Shown in pieces: positions 1 to 9,232 of a stretch of DNA of 64,000 bases. Under the pieces are notes generated by a model. It made no database searches, had not been told where the DNA came from, and saw only the letters and a list, made by a program, of their open reading frames with translations. The DNA comes from Hydrogenophilales bacterium 16-64-46 (GTDB lineage Bacteria > Pseudomonadota > Gammaproteobacteria > Burkholderiales > Thiobacillaceae), in assembly GCA_002281775.1 (NCBI GenBank), contig NCGY01000001.1:124001-188000 (forward strand), given 5' to 3'. Position numbers and translations under genes: made by a program. Every line of letters starts with the position of its first letter. Position 1 is the stretch's first letter.

Positions 1-363
1 ATCGGCAAATGGAAAGGCGTTTCGCTCAGCCATCTGCTGGCGCAGGTCGAGCCGCACCCCCAGGCGAACTATGTCGTGTTCCATTGCGCCGACCCGATGA
101 ACGGACAGGGGTCGCACTATTACGAAAGCATCGACATGGACGACGCCTGGCACGTACAGACCGTGCTGGCGTATGACCTGAACGATGCGCCGCTGCCCGT
201 CAAGAATGGCGCACCCATCCGCGTGCGCGTCGAGCGTCAGCTGGGCTACAAATCGGCCAAGTACCTCACGCGCATTGAACTGGTCGAGCGTTTCGACCAT
301 ATCGGCAAAGGCCGGGGCGGGTATTGGGAAGATCGCGGTTACGAGTGGTATGCGGGAATCTGA
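1..363 (+). CDS. Molybdopterin-dependent oxidoreductase, 3' end only
   Basis: The reading frame is open from the first base of the window, so the start lies outside. The visible 120 residues resemble the C-terminal part of the sulfite-oxidase-type molybdopterin-binding domain (oxidoreductase molybdopterin-binding family, YedY/SUOX-like). The GVSLSHLL stretch near the start, the Y-E-S-I-D segment and the closing R-G-Y-E-W-Y-A-G-I tail are typical of that fold's end. Such enzymes carry out oxygen-atom transfer, usually in the periplasm. The conserved molybdenum-ligating cysteine and the N-terminus are not in view, so the substrate cannot be assigned. Confidence 0.75.
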   Translation: MGKWKGVSLSHLLAQVEPHPQANYVVFHCADPMNGQGSHYYESIDMDDAWHVQTVLAYDLNDAPLPVKNGAPIRVRVERQLGYKSAKYLTRIELVERFDHIGKGRGGYWEDRGYEWYAGI

Positions 364-449
364 GCGCAGTTGAGCCGAAGACAGGCATGACGGTGCGGTA
401 AAGCCTGCCGTCACGCTAAAATGCGGGTTTTCCGTGACGCCCCCCCGCC

Positions 450-1373
450 GTGAAACCCACCTTCCAGGACATCATCCTCACCCTGCAACGCTATTGGGCC
501 GAGCGTGGCTGCGCGCTGCTGCAGCCCTATGACATGGAAGTTGGCGCGGGTACCTCACACACGGCCACCTTCCTGCGTTCGCTCGGGCCCGAGCCGTGGA
601 AGGCCGCCTATGTGCAGCCCAGCCGCCGGCCCAAGGACGGCCGCTACGGCGACAACCCCAACCGCCTGCAGCACTACTACCAGTTCCAGGTGGTATTGAA
701 ACCCGCGCCGGCCGATATTCTGGAGCTGTATCTCGGCTCGCTCGAAGCGCTGGGCTTCGACCTGAAGCAGAACGACGTGCGCTTTGTGGAAGACGACTGG
801 GAAAATCCCACGCTCGGTGCCTGGGGGCTGGGCTGGGAGGTGTGGCTGAACGGCATGGAAGTCACCCAGTTCACCTATTTCCAGCAGGTGGGCGGCATCG
901 ACTGCAAGCCGATCACCGGCGAAATCACCTATGGTCTGGAACGTCTGGCGATGTACCTGCAGGGCGTGGAAAGCGTGTACGACCTGACCTGGACCGAGGG
1001 GCTCACCTACCGCGACGTTTACCACCAGAACGAGGTCGAACAGTCCACCTACAACTTCGAACACAGCGACGTCGATTTCCTGCTCACCGCCTTCGGCGCG
1101 CACGAGAAGACAGCGCAGGAACTGGTGGCCGCGCAGCTTGCGCTGCCGGCGTATGAGCAGGTGCTGAAAGCCGCGCACACCTTCAACCTGCTCGACGCGC
1201 GTGGCGCGATCTCGGTGACCGAGCGCGCGGCATATATCGGCCGCATCCGCAATCTGGCGCGTGCGGTGGCGAAGAGTTATCTCGACAGCCGCGCGCGGCT
1301 GGGCTTTCCGATGGCGCCGCGCGAGTGGGCCGAGGAAGTGCAGGCGATGCTGGCGAAGAAGGAGGCGGCATGA
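450..1373 (+). CDS. glyQ: Glycyl-tRNA synthetase alpha subunit
   Basis: This is the catalytic alpha chain of the bacterial alpha2-beta2 glycyl-tRNA synthetase, which charges tRNA-Gly in the cytoplasm. Its 307 residues match the family's usual length of about 300. The N-terminus ([18 protein letters not shown]) and the [12 protein letters not shown] and [13 protein letters not shown] stretches are hallmark class II motifs of GlyQ. The start is GTG at 450; no ATG fits the conserved N-terminus. Its TGA stop overlaps the ATG of glyS (ATGA), as expected for two subunits made in equal amounts from one mRNA. Confidence 0.97.
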   Translation: MKPTFQDIILTLQRYWAERGCALLQPYDMEVGAGTSHTATFLRSLGPEPWKAAYVQPSRRPKDGRYGDNPNRLQHYYQFQVVLKPAPADILELYLGSLEALGFDLKQNDVRFVEDDWENPTLGAWGLGWEVWLNGMEVTQFTYFQQVGGIDCKPITGEITYGLERLAMYLQGVESVYDLTWTEGLTYRDVYHQNEVEQSTYNFEHSDVDFLLTAFGAHEKTAQELVAAQLALPAYEQVLKAAHTFNLLDARGAISVTERAAYIGRIRNLARAVAKSYLDSRARLGFPMAPREWAEEVQAMLAKKEAA

Positions 1374-3493
1374 GTACGCAAAACCTGCTCGTCGAACTCT
1401 TCACCGAAGAACTGCCGCCGAAAGCGTTGAAGAAACTGGGCGAGGCCTTTGCCACCGCGCTGGCCGAAAGCCTCGTTTCGCAGGGTCTGGCCGGGGCCAC
1501 TGCGGCGCTTACAAATTTCGCCTCGCCGCGCCGCTTGGGCGCACACGTCGCCAACGTGCTGGCGCGTGCCGCCGACAAACCTGTTTCGACCAAGCTGATG
1601 CCGGTGTCGGTCGGCCTCGATGCAGCCGGCCAGCCTACGCCCGCCCTGTTGAAACGCCTCGCTGCGCTGGGGGCCGATGCCGCTGCGGCAAACAGCCTGC
1701 GGCGCGAAGGCGAGGGCAAAAACGAAGCCCTGTTCCACGACAGCGTCGCGCCTGGCGTCACGCTCGCCGAAGGCCTACAGAAAGCCCTCGAAGCCGCGAT
1801 GGCCAGGCTGCCCATTCCCAAGGTGATGACCTATCAGCTCGCCGATGGCTGGAGCAGCGTCAATTTCGTCCGCCCGGTGCATGGGCTCGTTGCGCTACAT
1901 GGCGCCGATGTCGTGCCGGTCTCTGTGCTCGGTCTGCAAGCCGGCCGCATCACCCAGGGCCACCGCTTCGAAGCGAAGCAGGCCAGGATCACCCTGCGCG
2001 ACGCCGACAGCTACGCCGCGCAACTCGCGGATGAAGGTGCGGTGCTCGCCAGCTTTGGCGAGCGTCGCGCCGAAATCGTGCAGCAATTGCAGGCTGCCGC
2101 CGCGCCGCTGGGTCTCAAGCCGGTGGACGACGATGCGCTGCTCGACGAAGTGACTGCGCTGGTCGAAAAGCCGAACGTGCTGCTCGGCCAGTTCGAGGAA
2201 GCTTTCCTCGAAGTGCCGCAGGAATGCCTCATCCTCACCATGAAGGCGAACCAGAAATATTTCCCGCTGCTGGATGCAGGCGGAATGCTGACCAACCAAT
2301 TCCTCATTGTCTCCAACATCGCGCCGACTGATCCCTCCGCCGTGATCCAGGGTAACGAGCGCGTGGTGCGCCCACGTCTGGCTGACGCCAAATTCTTCTT
2401 CGATCAGGATAGAAAGAAGACGCTGGAATCGCGCGTGCCGGGGTTGGCGAAGGTGGTGTATCACAACAGGCTCGGCAGCCAGGTCGAGCGTGTCCAGCGA
2501 GTGCGAGAAATCGCCCAATGGGTTGCGAAAAAGATTGATCCGCAGTTGGAACATTTGGCAGACCGTGCGGCGGAATTGTCCAAGGCCGATCTGCTTACCG
2601 ACATGGTCGGCGAGTTTCCAGAATTGCAGGGCATCATGGGAGGGTATTACGCGCGTTGGGATGGAGAAGATGAGCGCGTTTCACAAGCGATTGCTGACCA
2701 GTATTTGGTGCGTAGAGAAGAATCCGCAGAGGCAAGCAATCTGCTTAGCGAGATTCTTCAAATTGCCGACCGGATAGAAACGCTGGTGGGTATTTGGGGC
2801 ATCGGCCTCAAGCCGACTGGTGATAAAGACCCCTTTGCCTTGCGTCGCCACGCGCTTTCGATCATCCGTTCTTTCAATACGCTCTACACGGTTTCGAGAT
2901 TGAACAATGAGGCTATGCCTCTCGGGATCGATGAGTTGATCGAATGCAGCTTGTCGGTTTTCACCCCAGGCACTTTAGATGGGGGTGTGGCCGAAGAAGT
3001 TAGACTGTTTATCTACGAGCGTTGCTTTAATCAACTGGCTTTCATGGGCGTAGAGTCGGTAGCTGCTGTATTTGCAAACATGCCGCCGCTTCATGAAATA
3101 CCGAAACGCATTTACGCAGTGCGAGATTTTGCTGCTCTTCCAGAATCTCAAAGCCTCGCCGCCGCCAACAAGCGCGTAGGCAATATCCTCAAGAAAGTGG
3201 AAGGCGATGTGCCGACCGCAATCGATCCCGCGCGCTTTGTTGAGCCAGCGGAAAAAGCCTTGTCCGATGCGCTCGCCGAAATCGCACCCGCCGCCGATGC
3301 CGCCTTCGAATCCGGCGACTACACCGCCTCGCTGCAAAAACTCGCCGCGCTCAAAGCCCCGGTCGATGCCTTCTTCGACAGCGTGATGGTGAACGCCGAC
3401 GATCCCGCCCTGAAAGCCAACCGCCTCGCGCTGCTCAACCAGTTGCACCGCACCATGAACCGGGTCGCGGACTTGTCGCGGCTGGCGGCGTAA
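1370..3493 (+). CDS. glyS: Glycyl-tRNA synthetase beta subunit
   Basis: The beta chain of glycyl-tRNA synthetase provides tRNA binding and the anticodon-binding domain. The ATG at 1370 overlaps the glyQ stop and gives 707 residues, close to the usual length of about 690, beginning [19 protein letters not shown] as in GlyS proteins generally. Later markers are the QKYFPLLD and IVSNI stretches and the C-terminal anticodon-binding region ending near LADLSRLAA. Base and codon use shift inside the gene: roughly 2400-3150 is much less GC-rich than either side (several 60-base lines counted by hand are near 45-53% GC), although the frame stays open. Confidence 0.97.
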   Translation: MSTQNLLVELFTEELPPKALKKLGEAFATALAESLVSQGLAGATAALTNFASPRRLGAHVANVLARAADKPVSTKLMPVSVGLDAAGQPTPALLKRLAALGADAAAANSLRREGEGKNEALFHDSVAPGVTLAEGLQKALEAAMARLPIPKVMTYQLADGWSSVNFVRPVHGLVALHGADVVPVSVLGLQAGRITQGHRFEAKQARITLRDADSYAAQLADEGAVLASFGERRAEIVQQLQAAAAPLGLKPVDDDALLDEVTALVEKPNVLLGQFEEAFLEVPQECLILTMKANQKYFPLLDAGGMLTNQFLIVSNIAPTDPSAVIQGNERVVRPRLADAKFFFDQDRKKTLESRVPGLAKVVYHNRLGSQVERVQRVREIAQWVAKKIDPQLEHLADRAAELSKADLLTDMVGEFPELQGIMGGYYARWDGEDERVSQAIADQYLVRREESAEASNLLSEILQIADRIETLVGIWGIGLKPTGDKDPFALRRHALSIIRSFNTLYTVSRLNNEAMPLGIDELIECSLSVFTPGTLDGGVAEEVRLFIYERCFNQLAFMGVESVAAVFANMPPLHEIPKRIYAVRDFAALPESQSLAAANKRVGNILKKVEGDVPTAIDPARFVEPAEKALSDALAEIAPAADAAFESGDYTASLQKLAALKAPVDAFFDSVMVNADDPALKANRLALLNQLHRTMNRVADLSRLAA

Positions 3494-3503
3494 ACTTTCG
3501 GCC

Positions 3504-4043
3504 ATGAAACTCATCATCCTCGACCGTGACGGCGTCATCAATTTCGACTCCGACCAGTTCATCAAGTCGCCGGACGAATGGAAGCCCATTCCCGGCAGCC
3601 TGGAAGCGATTGCGCGGCTGACGCGCGAGGGCTGGCGGGTGGTGGTGGCGACCAATCAGTCGGGGCTGGCGCGCGGGCTGTTCGAGATGGCGACGCTCAA
3701 CGCCATCCACGCCAAGATGCACAAGGCGGTGTCGCAAGTGGGCGGGCGCATCGAGGCGGTGTTCTACTGCCCGCATTCGGCCGAGATGAACTGCGAATGT
3801 CGCAAGCCTAAGGCCGGCATGCTGCACGAGATTGCCGTGCGCTTCGGCCGCGAACTTGATGGCGTGCCGTCGGTGGGCGATTCCTTGCGCGACCTGCAGG
3901 CGGCAGCGAGCGTGGGCGCGCGTCCGCTGCTGGTCAAGACCGGCAAGGGAGAACGCACGCTGGCAGCGGGCGGCCTGCCGAAGGACACGCCGGTGTTCGA
4001 TGATCTGGCTGCGGCGGTGGAACACGTGCTGGCTGTCGCATGA
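3504..4043 (+). CDS. gmhB: D,D-heptose 1,7-bisphosphate 7-phosphatase
   Basis: GmhB removes the C7 phosphate from D-glycero-D-manno-heptose 1,7-bisphosphate in ADP-heptose synthesis for the lipopolysaccharide inner core. It is a HAD-superfamily cytoplasmic enzyme. The catalytic DxD is in LDRDGVIN (residues 6-13), the HAD motif II threonine in VVATNQSGLARG, and a Cys/His cluster that binds structural zinc in CPHSAEMNCECRKPK. The later GDSLRDLQAA stretch supplies the acidic HAD motif IV. Length (179 aa) is normal. The gene overlaps the next one, plsC, by four bases. Confidence 0.95.
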   Translation: MKLIILDRDGVINFDSDQFIKSPDEWKPIPGSLEAIARLTREGWRVVVATNQSGLARGLFEMATLNAIHAKMHKAVSQVGGRIEAVFYCPHSAEMNCECRKPKAGMLHEIAVRFGRELDGVPSVGDSLRDLQAAASVGARPLLVKTGKGERTLAAGGLPKDTPVFDDLAAAVEHVLAVA

Positions 4044-4762
4044 ACCTGCTGCGCTCGGTGTTTTTCGCGCTGCTGCAGACGGCGCTCACCATCTTCTTCA
4101 GCGTGGTTGCGCTCTTCACCTTTCCGTTTTCGGCACACACGCGCTACCGCACCATCACCCGCTACAACCACGCGCTGATCTGGCTGGCGCGTGCCGTGCT
4201 CGGCATCCGCTATGTGGTCGAAGGCCGCGAACATCTGCCGACAACGCCCGCCATCCTCCTCGCCAAGCACCAGTCGGCGTGGGAAACGGTGGCGTTCCTC
4301 TGCCTGTTTCCACCGGTGTCGCCGGTGATCAAGCAGGAGCTGCTGAAGGTGCCGTTTTTTGGCTGGGGCTTCCGCCTGCTCAACCCCATCGCCATCGACC
4401 GCAGCGCCGGGCGCGAGGCCTTGAAGCAGATCGTGGCGCAGGGGCGCGAGAAACTCGCAGCGGGATTCTGGGTGCTGGTGTTTCCCGAAGGCACGCGCGT
4501 CGCGCCCGGCGAAAAGGGCAAGTACGGCATCGGCGGCGGCTGGCTAGCGGCGGAAACCGGCGCGCCGGTGCTGCCCATCGCGCATAACGCGGGCGAAGTC
4601 TGGCCGAAGAACGCCTTCATCAAACGCCCCGGTACCGTCACCGTGCGCATCGGCCCGGTGATCGACAGCACCGGCAAGAGCGCCGCCGAGCTCACGCGTG
4701 CCGTCGAGGCCTGGATCGAAACCGAAATGACGAGGCTGCCCCCTGCTGCCGCGCGCCAATAG
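4040..4762 (+). CDS. plsC: 1-acyl-sn-glycerol-3-phosphate acyltransferase
   Basis: PlsC-type membrane acyltransferases convert lysophosphatidic acid to phosphatidic acid in phospholipid synthesis. The first ~25 residues form a hydrophobic membrane segment. The catalytic motif is KHQSAWET, with Glu in place of the more common Asp of HX4D. The second signature FPEGTRVAPG is intact, followed by GAPVLPIAHNAG. The ATG lies in an ATGA overlap with gmhB. The 240-aa length is normal. Its C-terminal coding sequence runs into the possible start region of the next gene. Confidence 0.92.
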   Translation: MNLLRSVFFALLQTALTIFFSVVALFTFPFSAHTRYRTITRYNHALIWLARAVLGIRYVVEGREHLPTTPAILLAKHQSAWETVAFLCLFPPVSPVIKQELLKVPFFGWGFRLLNPIAIDRSAGREALKQIVAQGREKLAAGFWVLVFPEGTRVAPGEKGKYGIGGGWLAAETGAPVLPIAHNAGEVWPKNAFIKRPGTVTVRIGPVIDSTGKSAAELTRAVEAWIETEMTRLPPAAARQ

Positions 4763-5450
4763 CGGCCTGCTGCAACTCGGCGCCGCCGCCGTCCCCTACC
4801 AGCTGCGGCGTTCGCGGCGTCGCCGCACGCTGGGGTTGACCGTCACCGCGCAGGAAGTGCGCATCCATGCCCCGGTGTGGACGCCGCGCGACGAAATCGA
4901 AAGCTATGTCTTGCGCCAGCACGACTGGCTCGCGCGGGCCTGGCACAAGATGCAGGCGCGTGCACCGCGCGAGCTTGCCGCGCGCGAAATGGTCATCACC
5001 TACCTGGGGCAGACGCTCAGGCTCGAATTGCATCCCGCGCTGTTCCCGGAAGTTTTCCGGCGGGGCCGGGTGCTGCATCTCTATGCCGAACCGGGTGCCG
5101 ATCCGCACGCGCTCGCGCGCGACTGGCTGATCGGGCGCGCCGAACGGCTGCTCGCCTGGCGGCTCGCGCGTCTGGCGAAGCGGCTGGGCCGTGCGCCATC
5201 CCGCTTCGCGCTGTCGGACGCTCGCACCCAGTGGGGCAGCTGCACCCGGCGCGGCCATATCCGCCTCAACTGGCGGCTGGCGCAGGCGCCGCTTGCGCTC
5301 ATCGACTACGTCGCCGCGCACGAACTGGCGCACCTCGTCCACCTCAACCATTCGCCGCGCTTCTGGGCGCAGGTAGCTGTGTTGTGTCCGGATGCGCTGG
5401 CCAGACGCGCCGAGTTGCGCAAAATGGGCGACAGCCTGTTCCGGATTTAG
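4743..5450 (+). CDS. YgjP-like M48-family metallopeptidase, start codon uncertain
   Basis: The C-terminal half carries a zinc metallopeptidase motif HELAHLVHLNHSPRFW preceded by WGSCTRRGHIRLNW, the signature of the YgjP/DUF45 family (SprT/M48-like). The family N-terminus usually reads like Y-x-L-R-R-S-x-R-R-R-T-x-G-L, and this frame encodes exactly that just before the first usual start codon (TTG 4836). Homology therefore extends upstream to at least 4782, but in frame there are only CTG codons (4743, 4746) before a stop at 4728. I place the start at CTG 4743 tentatively. A frameshift in the CCCCC run near 4738-4742 from the ATG at 4727 is an alternative. Confidence 0.8.
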   Translation: MLPRANSGLLQLGAAAVPYQLRRSRRRRTLGLTVTAQEVRIHAPVWTPRDEIESYVLRQHDWLARAWHKMQARAPRELAAREMVITYLGQTLRLELHPALFPEVFRRGRVLHLYAEPGADPHALARDWLIGRAERLLAWRLARLAKRLGRAPSRFALSDARTQWGSCTRRGHIRLNWRLAQAPLALIDYVAAHELAHLVHLNHSPRFWAQVAVLCPDALARRAELRKMGDSLFRI

Positions 5451-5485
5451 CGACGGGTTGGGTGCAGAGTGGCGAGTCAATTGCG

Positions 5486-5530
5486 CAGGGAGGTCAGGGA
5501 GTACTGCTTTTCCGCCCTTGTCTCCCTGTG
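5486..5530. repeat. Dispersed hairpin element, copy 1
   Basis: This intergenic stretch reads CAGGGAGGTCAGGGAG, then a short spacer, then CCGCCCTTGTCTCCCTGTG. The two halves are partly complementary (AGGGAG against CTCCCT). A closely similar block occurs at 25222-25271. It lies between ygjP and gloA. Confidence 0.5.
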
Positions 5531-5568
5531 CAGGTTCTTTGGTTTGAAACTGAAATGAGGACAGTAGG

Positions 5569-5985
5569 ATGAGATTGCTCCATACCATGCTGCGTGTCGG
5601 CGACCTCGACCGCTCCATCGACTTCTACACCCAGGTGCTCGGCATGAAGCTGCTGCGCCGCAAGGATTACCCCGGCGGCAAGTTCACGCTCGCCTTCGTC
5701 GGCTACGACACCGAGGACAAGGCATCCGTGCTCGAACTCACCTACAACTGGGGCGTGGCCGAATACGAGCGCGGCACCGGCTACGGCCATATCGCGCTGG
5801 AGGTGGACGATATCCACGGCGCGGTCGATGCGGCCGCCGCGCAGGGCTGCAAGGTGCTGCGCCCGGCCGGGCCGATGTCGCACGGCAGCACCGTCATCGC
5901 CTTCATCGAGGACCCGGACGGCTACCCGATCGAGTTCATCCAGAAAGGGACGGCGGGATGGGCGCAGGCCGGGGCCGGTGCCTGA
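5569..5985 (+). CDS. gloA: Lactoylglutathione lyase (glyoxalase I)
   Basis: Glyoxalase I isomerises the methylglyoxal-glutathione hemithioacetal to S-lactoylglutathione in the cytoplasm. The start [20 protein letters not shown] and [12 protein letters not shown] are textbook GloA. Metal ligands are expected at the His of LLHTML, Glu of VLELTYN, His of GYGHIALEV and Glu of YPIEFIQ, and all four are present. At 138 aa it is the usual single vicinal-oxygen-chelate protein. It is convergent with rsmA, ten bases away. Confidence 0.96.
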   Translation: MRLLHTMLRVGDLDRSIDFYTQVLGMKLLRRKDYPGGKFTLAFVGYDTEDKASVLELTYNWGVAEYERGTGYGHIALEVDDIHGAVDAAAAQGCKVLRPAGPMSHGSTVIAFIEDPDGYPIEFIQKGTAGWAQAGAGA

Positions 5986-5995
5986 CGCTGACCGC

Positions 5996-6763
5996 TCAGG
6001 CTTCCATCAGGCGGCAGGTGATCCGTTCGTAATCCCCCAGCGGCAGCGCCTCCGCACGCAGGCCTGCGTCGATCTCCAGCGCCACGAAATCCGCAGGCTT
6101 CAGCAAGCCGCCCAGGGTGTTGCGCAGCGTCTTGCGCCGCTGCGAGAAGGCGGTGGCGACGACGCGCGCGAACAGGGTGTCGTCGAGCGGCGCGATCTCG
6201 GCGGGCGTCTTGGGGATGAGGCGCACCACGGCGGAATCGACCTTGGGCGGCGGGTCGAAGGCGGTGGGCGGCACGTCGAGCAGCCATTCCATGTGGAAGC
6301 GGCGCTGCAGCATCACCGACAGCCGGCCGTAGTCGGACGTGGACGGTGCCGCGACCATGCGTTCGACGACTTCCTTCTGCAGCATGAAGCTCATGTCGCG
6401 GATCTGCGGCGCGAAGGTCATCAGGTGGAACAGCAGCGGGCTGGAGATGTTGTACGGCAGGTTGCCGACGACGCGCAGGTCACAGCCCAATGTGCCGAAG
6501 TCGAATTTCAGTGCGTCGCCGGAATGGATGGCGAGGCGTTCCGCCGGCCAGGTTTTCTGCAGGCGCGCGACGATGTCGCGGTCGAGCTCGACGACGTGCA
6601 GGTGCGGCAGGCGTTCGAGTAGCGGCCGCGTCAGCGCGCCGAGGCCGGGGCCGATCTCGACGACGGTTTCGCCCGGTTGCGGCCGGATGGCGTTGACGAT
6701 GGCGTGGATGACGCCGTCGTCGACGAGGAAGTTCTGGCCGAAGCGTTTGCGGGGGGTGTGCAT
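5996..6763 (-). CDS. rsmA: 16S rRNA (adenine1518-N6/adenine1519-N6)-dimethyltransferase
   Basis: RsmA (KsgA) dimethylates two adjacent adenines in the 3' terminal helix of 16S rRNA late in 30S assembly. The N-terminus [14 protein letters not shown], the SAM-binding [15 protein letters not shown] and the catalytic [12 protein letters not shown] motif are present. Length (255 aa) is normal. In many betaproteobacteria the order lptD-surA-pdxA-rsmA is one unit; here rsmA is separated from pdxA by G-rich tandem repeats. Confidence 0.97.
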   Translation of the reverse strand: MHTPRKRFGQNFLVDDGVIHAIVNAIRPQPGETVVEIGPGLGALTRPLLERLPHLHVVELDRDIVARLQKTWPAERLAIHSGDALKFDFGTLGCDLRVVGNLPYNISSPLLFHLMTFAPQIRDMSFMLQKEVVERMVAAPSTSDYGRLSVMLQRRFHMEWLLDVPPTAFDPPPKVDSAVVRLIPKTPAEIAPLDDTLFARVVATAFSQRRKTLRNTLGGLLKPADFVALEIDAGLRAEALPLGDYERITCRLMEA

Positions 6764-6780
6764 CTGGGGGTTGGGATTCA

Positions 6781-6962
6781 GGGGCCAGGATTTAGGGGCT
6801 AGGGATTAGGGGCTAGGGATTAGGGGCTAGGGATTAGGGAAGTTTGTGCGGCTGCGCCGCGCTTTTTTTGAAACCTGAACCATACTCTTGCCTAGCCCCT
6901 AGCCCCTAGCCCCTAGCCCCTAGCCCCTAGCCCCTAGCCCCTAGCCCCTAGCCCCTAGCCCC
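6781..6962. repeat. Telomere-like G-rich tandem repeats in inverted arrangement
   Basis: From 6793 to 6834 there are three copies of a 14-mer, TAGGGGCTAGGGAT, plus a partial fourth. From 6893 to 6962 there are ten exact copies of the 7-mer TAGCCCC. The left block is G-rich on the plus strand and the right block G-rich on the minus strand, so they can pair as an inverted repeat around a ~50-base centre, or each can form G-quadruplex-type structures. The right block reaches into the end of pdxA and supplies its stop codon (minus-strand TAG at 6957-6955). Confidence 0.9.
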
Positions 6963-7959
6963 GCATCTCCAGCGCCATCCCGATCGCCGCGATCAGGCTG
7001 CCGACTTCGGCGCGGCCGGTGCCGGCTAGATCGAGCGCGGTGCCGTGGTCGACCGAGGTGCGGATGAAGGGCAGGCCCAGCGTGACGTTCACGCCTACGC
7101 CGAAGCTGGCGTACTTGAGCACGGGCAGGCCCTGGTCGTGGTACATGGCGAGCACGGCGTCGACGGGGTCCTGGCGGATGCGCGAGAACAGGGTGTCGGC
7201 GGGCAGCGGGCCGATCAGGCTGAATCCTTCGCCGCGCAGGAAGTCGAGCACGGGTTCGATCACCTCGATTTCCTCGCGGCCGAGGTGGCCGGATTCGCCG
7301 GCGTGCGGGTTGAGGCCGGCCACGGCGATGCGCGGCTGGGCGATGCCGAATTTGTGTCTGAGATCGGCGTCGAGGATGCGGATGACTTCGACCAGGAGCG
7401 GCTGCGTGATGGCGTCGGCCACCTCGCGCAGCGGCAGGTGGGTGGTGGCGAGCGCGACGCGCAAGTCCCCGCCGGCGAGCATCATCACCACGCGCGGCGT
7501 GCCGCTGTGGTCGGCGAGGTATTCGGTGTGGCCGGTGAAGGTGAAGCCGGCGTCGTTGATCACGCCCTTGTGCACCGGCGCGGTGACCATGGCGTGATAC
7601 GCACCGTTCATGCAGCCGGCGAGCGCGGCATCCAGCAGGGCCAGCACGTGCGCGCTGTTGTGCGGGTCGAGCACGCCGGGGGTGACCGGCGTGGCAACGG
7701 GAATGTGGCGCACGTGCAGGTGGCCGGGGTGGTGCGGCGGGATGGCTTCGCCGGTGTCGAGCACGACCGAGATGCCGAGCCGCGACGCGCGCGTGGCCAG
7801 CACCCCGGCGTCGCCCAGCACAGTGAGGCGGCAAGGCAGCGCGCGCTGTGACAGCGCGACGGCGAGGTCCGGCCCAATGCCGGCAGGCTCGCCGGCCGTC
7901 AGCGCAATGACGGGCAGCGGCTTAGTCAATCGGACGCAGCTCGACGTAGGCCGAGTCAC
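6955..7959 (-). CDS. pdxA: 4-hydroxythreonine-4-phosphate dehydrogenase
   Basis: PdxA oxidises 4-phosphohydroxy-L-threonine in the DXP-dependent pyridoxal phosphate pathway. The [11 protein letters not shown] start, the metal-site stretches GHTEYLAD and [17 protein letters not shown], and the [20 protein letters not shown] ending fit the family well. The ORF can begin at GTG 7959, but the family N-terminus begins near VIALTAGEP, so TTG 7929, overlapping the surA stop by eight bases, is equally plausible. The last codon and stop lie in the TAGCCCC repeat. Confidence 0.95.
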   Translation of the reverse strand: MTRPTSSCVRLTKPLPVIALTAGEPAGIGPDLAVALSQRALPCRLTVLGDAGVLATRASRLGISVVLDTGEAIPPHHPGHLHVRHIPVATPVTPGVLDPHNSAHVLALLDAALAGCMNGAYHAMVTAPVHKGVINDAGFTFTGHTEYLADHSGTPRVVMMLAGGDLRVALATTHLPLREVADAITQPLLVEVIRILDADLRHKFGIAQPRIAVAGLNPHAGESGHLGREEIEVIEPVLDFLRGEGFSLIGPLPADTLFSRIRQDPVDAVLAMYHDQGLPVLKYASFGVGVNVTLGLPFIRTSVDHGTALDLAGTGRAEVGSLIAAIGMALEMRG

Positions 7960-9232
7960 GGATCTGCCGTACCCAGTCCTGGAAGGCTTCCTCGCCCTTG
8001 CGCTCGCGGATGGCCTGGCGCGCGAGCAGCTTCTGGCGTTCCTGCGTCACGTCCTGGGTGCGGCGTTCCAGCACCTGAATCAGGTGCCAGCCGAAGGGTG
8101 ACTGGATCGGTTCACTCACCTCGCCAGGCTTCAGTGCGTTCATCGCCTTCTCGAAATCCGGCACGGTGTCGCCGGGGTTCAGCCAGCCGAGGTCGCCGCC
8201 CTTGGACGCGCTGGCGTCTTCGGATTGCAGGCGCGCCAGTTCGTCGAACTTGCCGCCGTTGTCGAGGCGCTCCTTGAGCTGGATCAGGCGGTTGCGGGCG
8301 TCGGATTCGGAGGTGATCTCGTTGGTTTTGATGAGGATGTGGCGGGCGTGGGTCTGTGTCACGCTGAGCGTGGCGTCGAGGCCGCGCTTGTCGTTGAGCT
8401 TGAGGATGTGGAAGCCGTTGCTGCTCTTGAGCAGGGGCGCGACCTGGCCGGGCTGGAGCGGCTTGAGGGCATCGGCAAACAGCGACGGAATCTTGCCGGC
8501 TTCGCGCCAGCCGAACGCGCCGCCCTGCAGGGCGTTGGACGCGTCGGAATAGCTGGCGGATAGCTGGCCGAAATCCGCGCCCTTGCCGAGCTGGTCGAGG
8601 ATGTCCTCCGCACGCGCGCGGCGTTCCTGGATCAGCTCGGGCGAGGCGTTCTCGGGCACGGTGACGAGGATGTGCGCGAAGTTGTATTCGGTTTCGGCCC
8701 CCTGTTGTGCCTGGGTCTGCAGGTAGCCCTCGATTTCGGCGTCGGAAACCGACAGCCGATTGTCCACGTCGCGCTCACGGGCACGCGCGATCAGGATTTC
8801 GTTACGGATGGTGGCGCGCATGGCTTCGAGGCTCTGGCCCTGGCGTTCCAGCGCCGCCTGCAGGCCCGGCAGGTCGAGCTTGTTCTGCGCGGCGATGCGC
8901 TGGAGCGCGCGTTCGACCTGCGCCGGATCGACCCGCACGCCGGTGCTGCGGGCGTGCTGCTGCAGCGCCAGCTCGGTGATCATGCGTTCGAGCAGCTGCT
9001 TTTCGAGCACGTCGCGCGGCGGCAGCGGGGTGTTCTGCCGCGCCAGGTTGCGCACCACTTCCTGGTAGCGGCGGTCGAGCTCCTGGCGGGTGATGACCTC
9101 ATCGTTGACGACCGCGACGATGTGGTCGAGCGCGGTGACCGCCGCCTGGGTGGGCAGGGTGATGAAGGCAAACGCCGCCAGCGCCAGCATCCGCAGCGGG
9201 CGACGCCAATCAGGGGAGAGGAGTGAGTTCAT
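7922..9232 (-). CDS. surA: Periplasmic chaperone and peptidyl-prolyl isomerase SurA
   Basis: SurA escorts outer-membrane proteins, including LptD, across the periplasm. From ATG 9232 the protein has a signal peptide (hydrophobic stretch [12 protein letters not shown], cleavage after about residue 30), a chaperone N-domain starting [18 protein letters not shown], and two parvulin domains, visible as the paired motifs [11 protein letters not shown] and [10 protein letters not shown]. Length is 436 aa. A longer start at 9256 is possible but lacks support. It overlaps the lptD 3' end by 23 bases. Confidence 0.96.
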   Translation of the reverse strand: MNSLLSPDWRRPLRMLALAAFAFITLPTQAAVTALDHIVAVVNDEVITRQELDRRYQEVVRNLARQNTPLPPRDVLEKQLLERMITELALQQHARSTGVRVDPAQVERALQRIAAQNKLDLPGLQAALERQGQSLEAMRATIRNEILIARARERDVDNRLSVSDAEIEGYLQTQAQQGAETEYNFAHILVTVPENASPELIQERRARAEDILDQLGKGADFGQLSASYSDASNALQGGAFGWREAGKIPSLFADALKPLQPGQVAPLLKSSNGFHILKLNDKRGLDATLSVTQTHARHILIKTNEITSESDARNRLIQLKERLDNGGKFDELARLQSEDASASKGGDLGWLNPGDTVPDFEKAMNALKPGEVSEPIQSPFGWHLIQVLERRTQDVTQERQKLLARQAIRERKGEEAFQDWVRQIRDSAYVELRPID

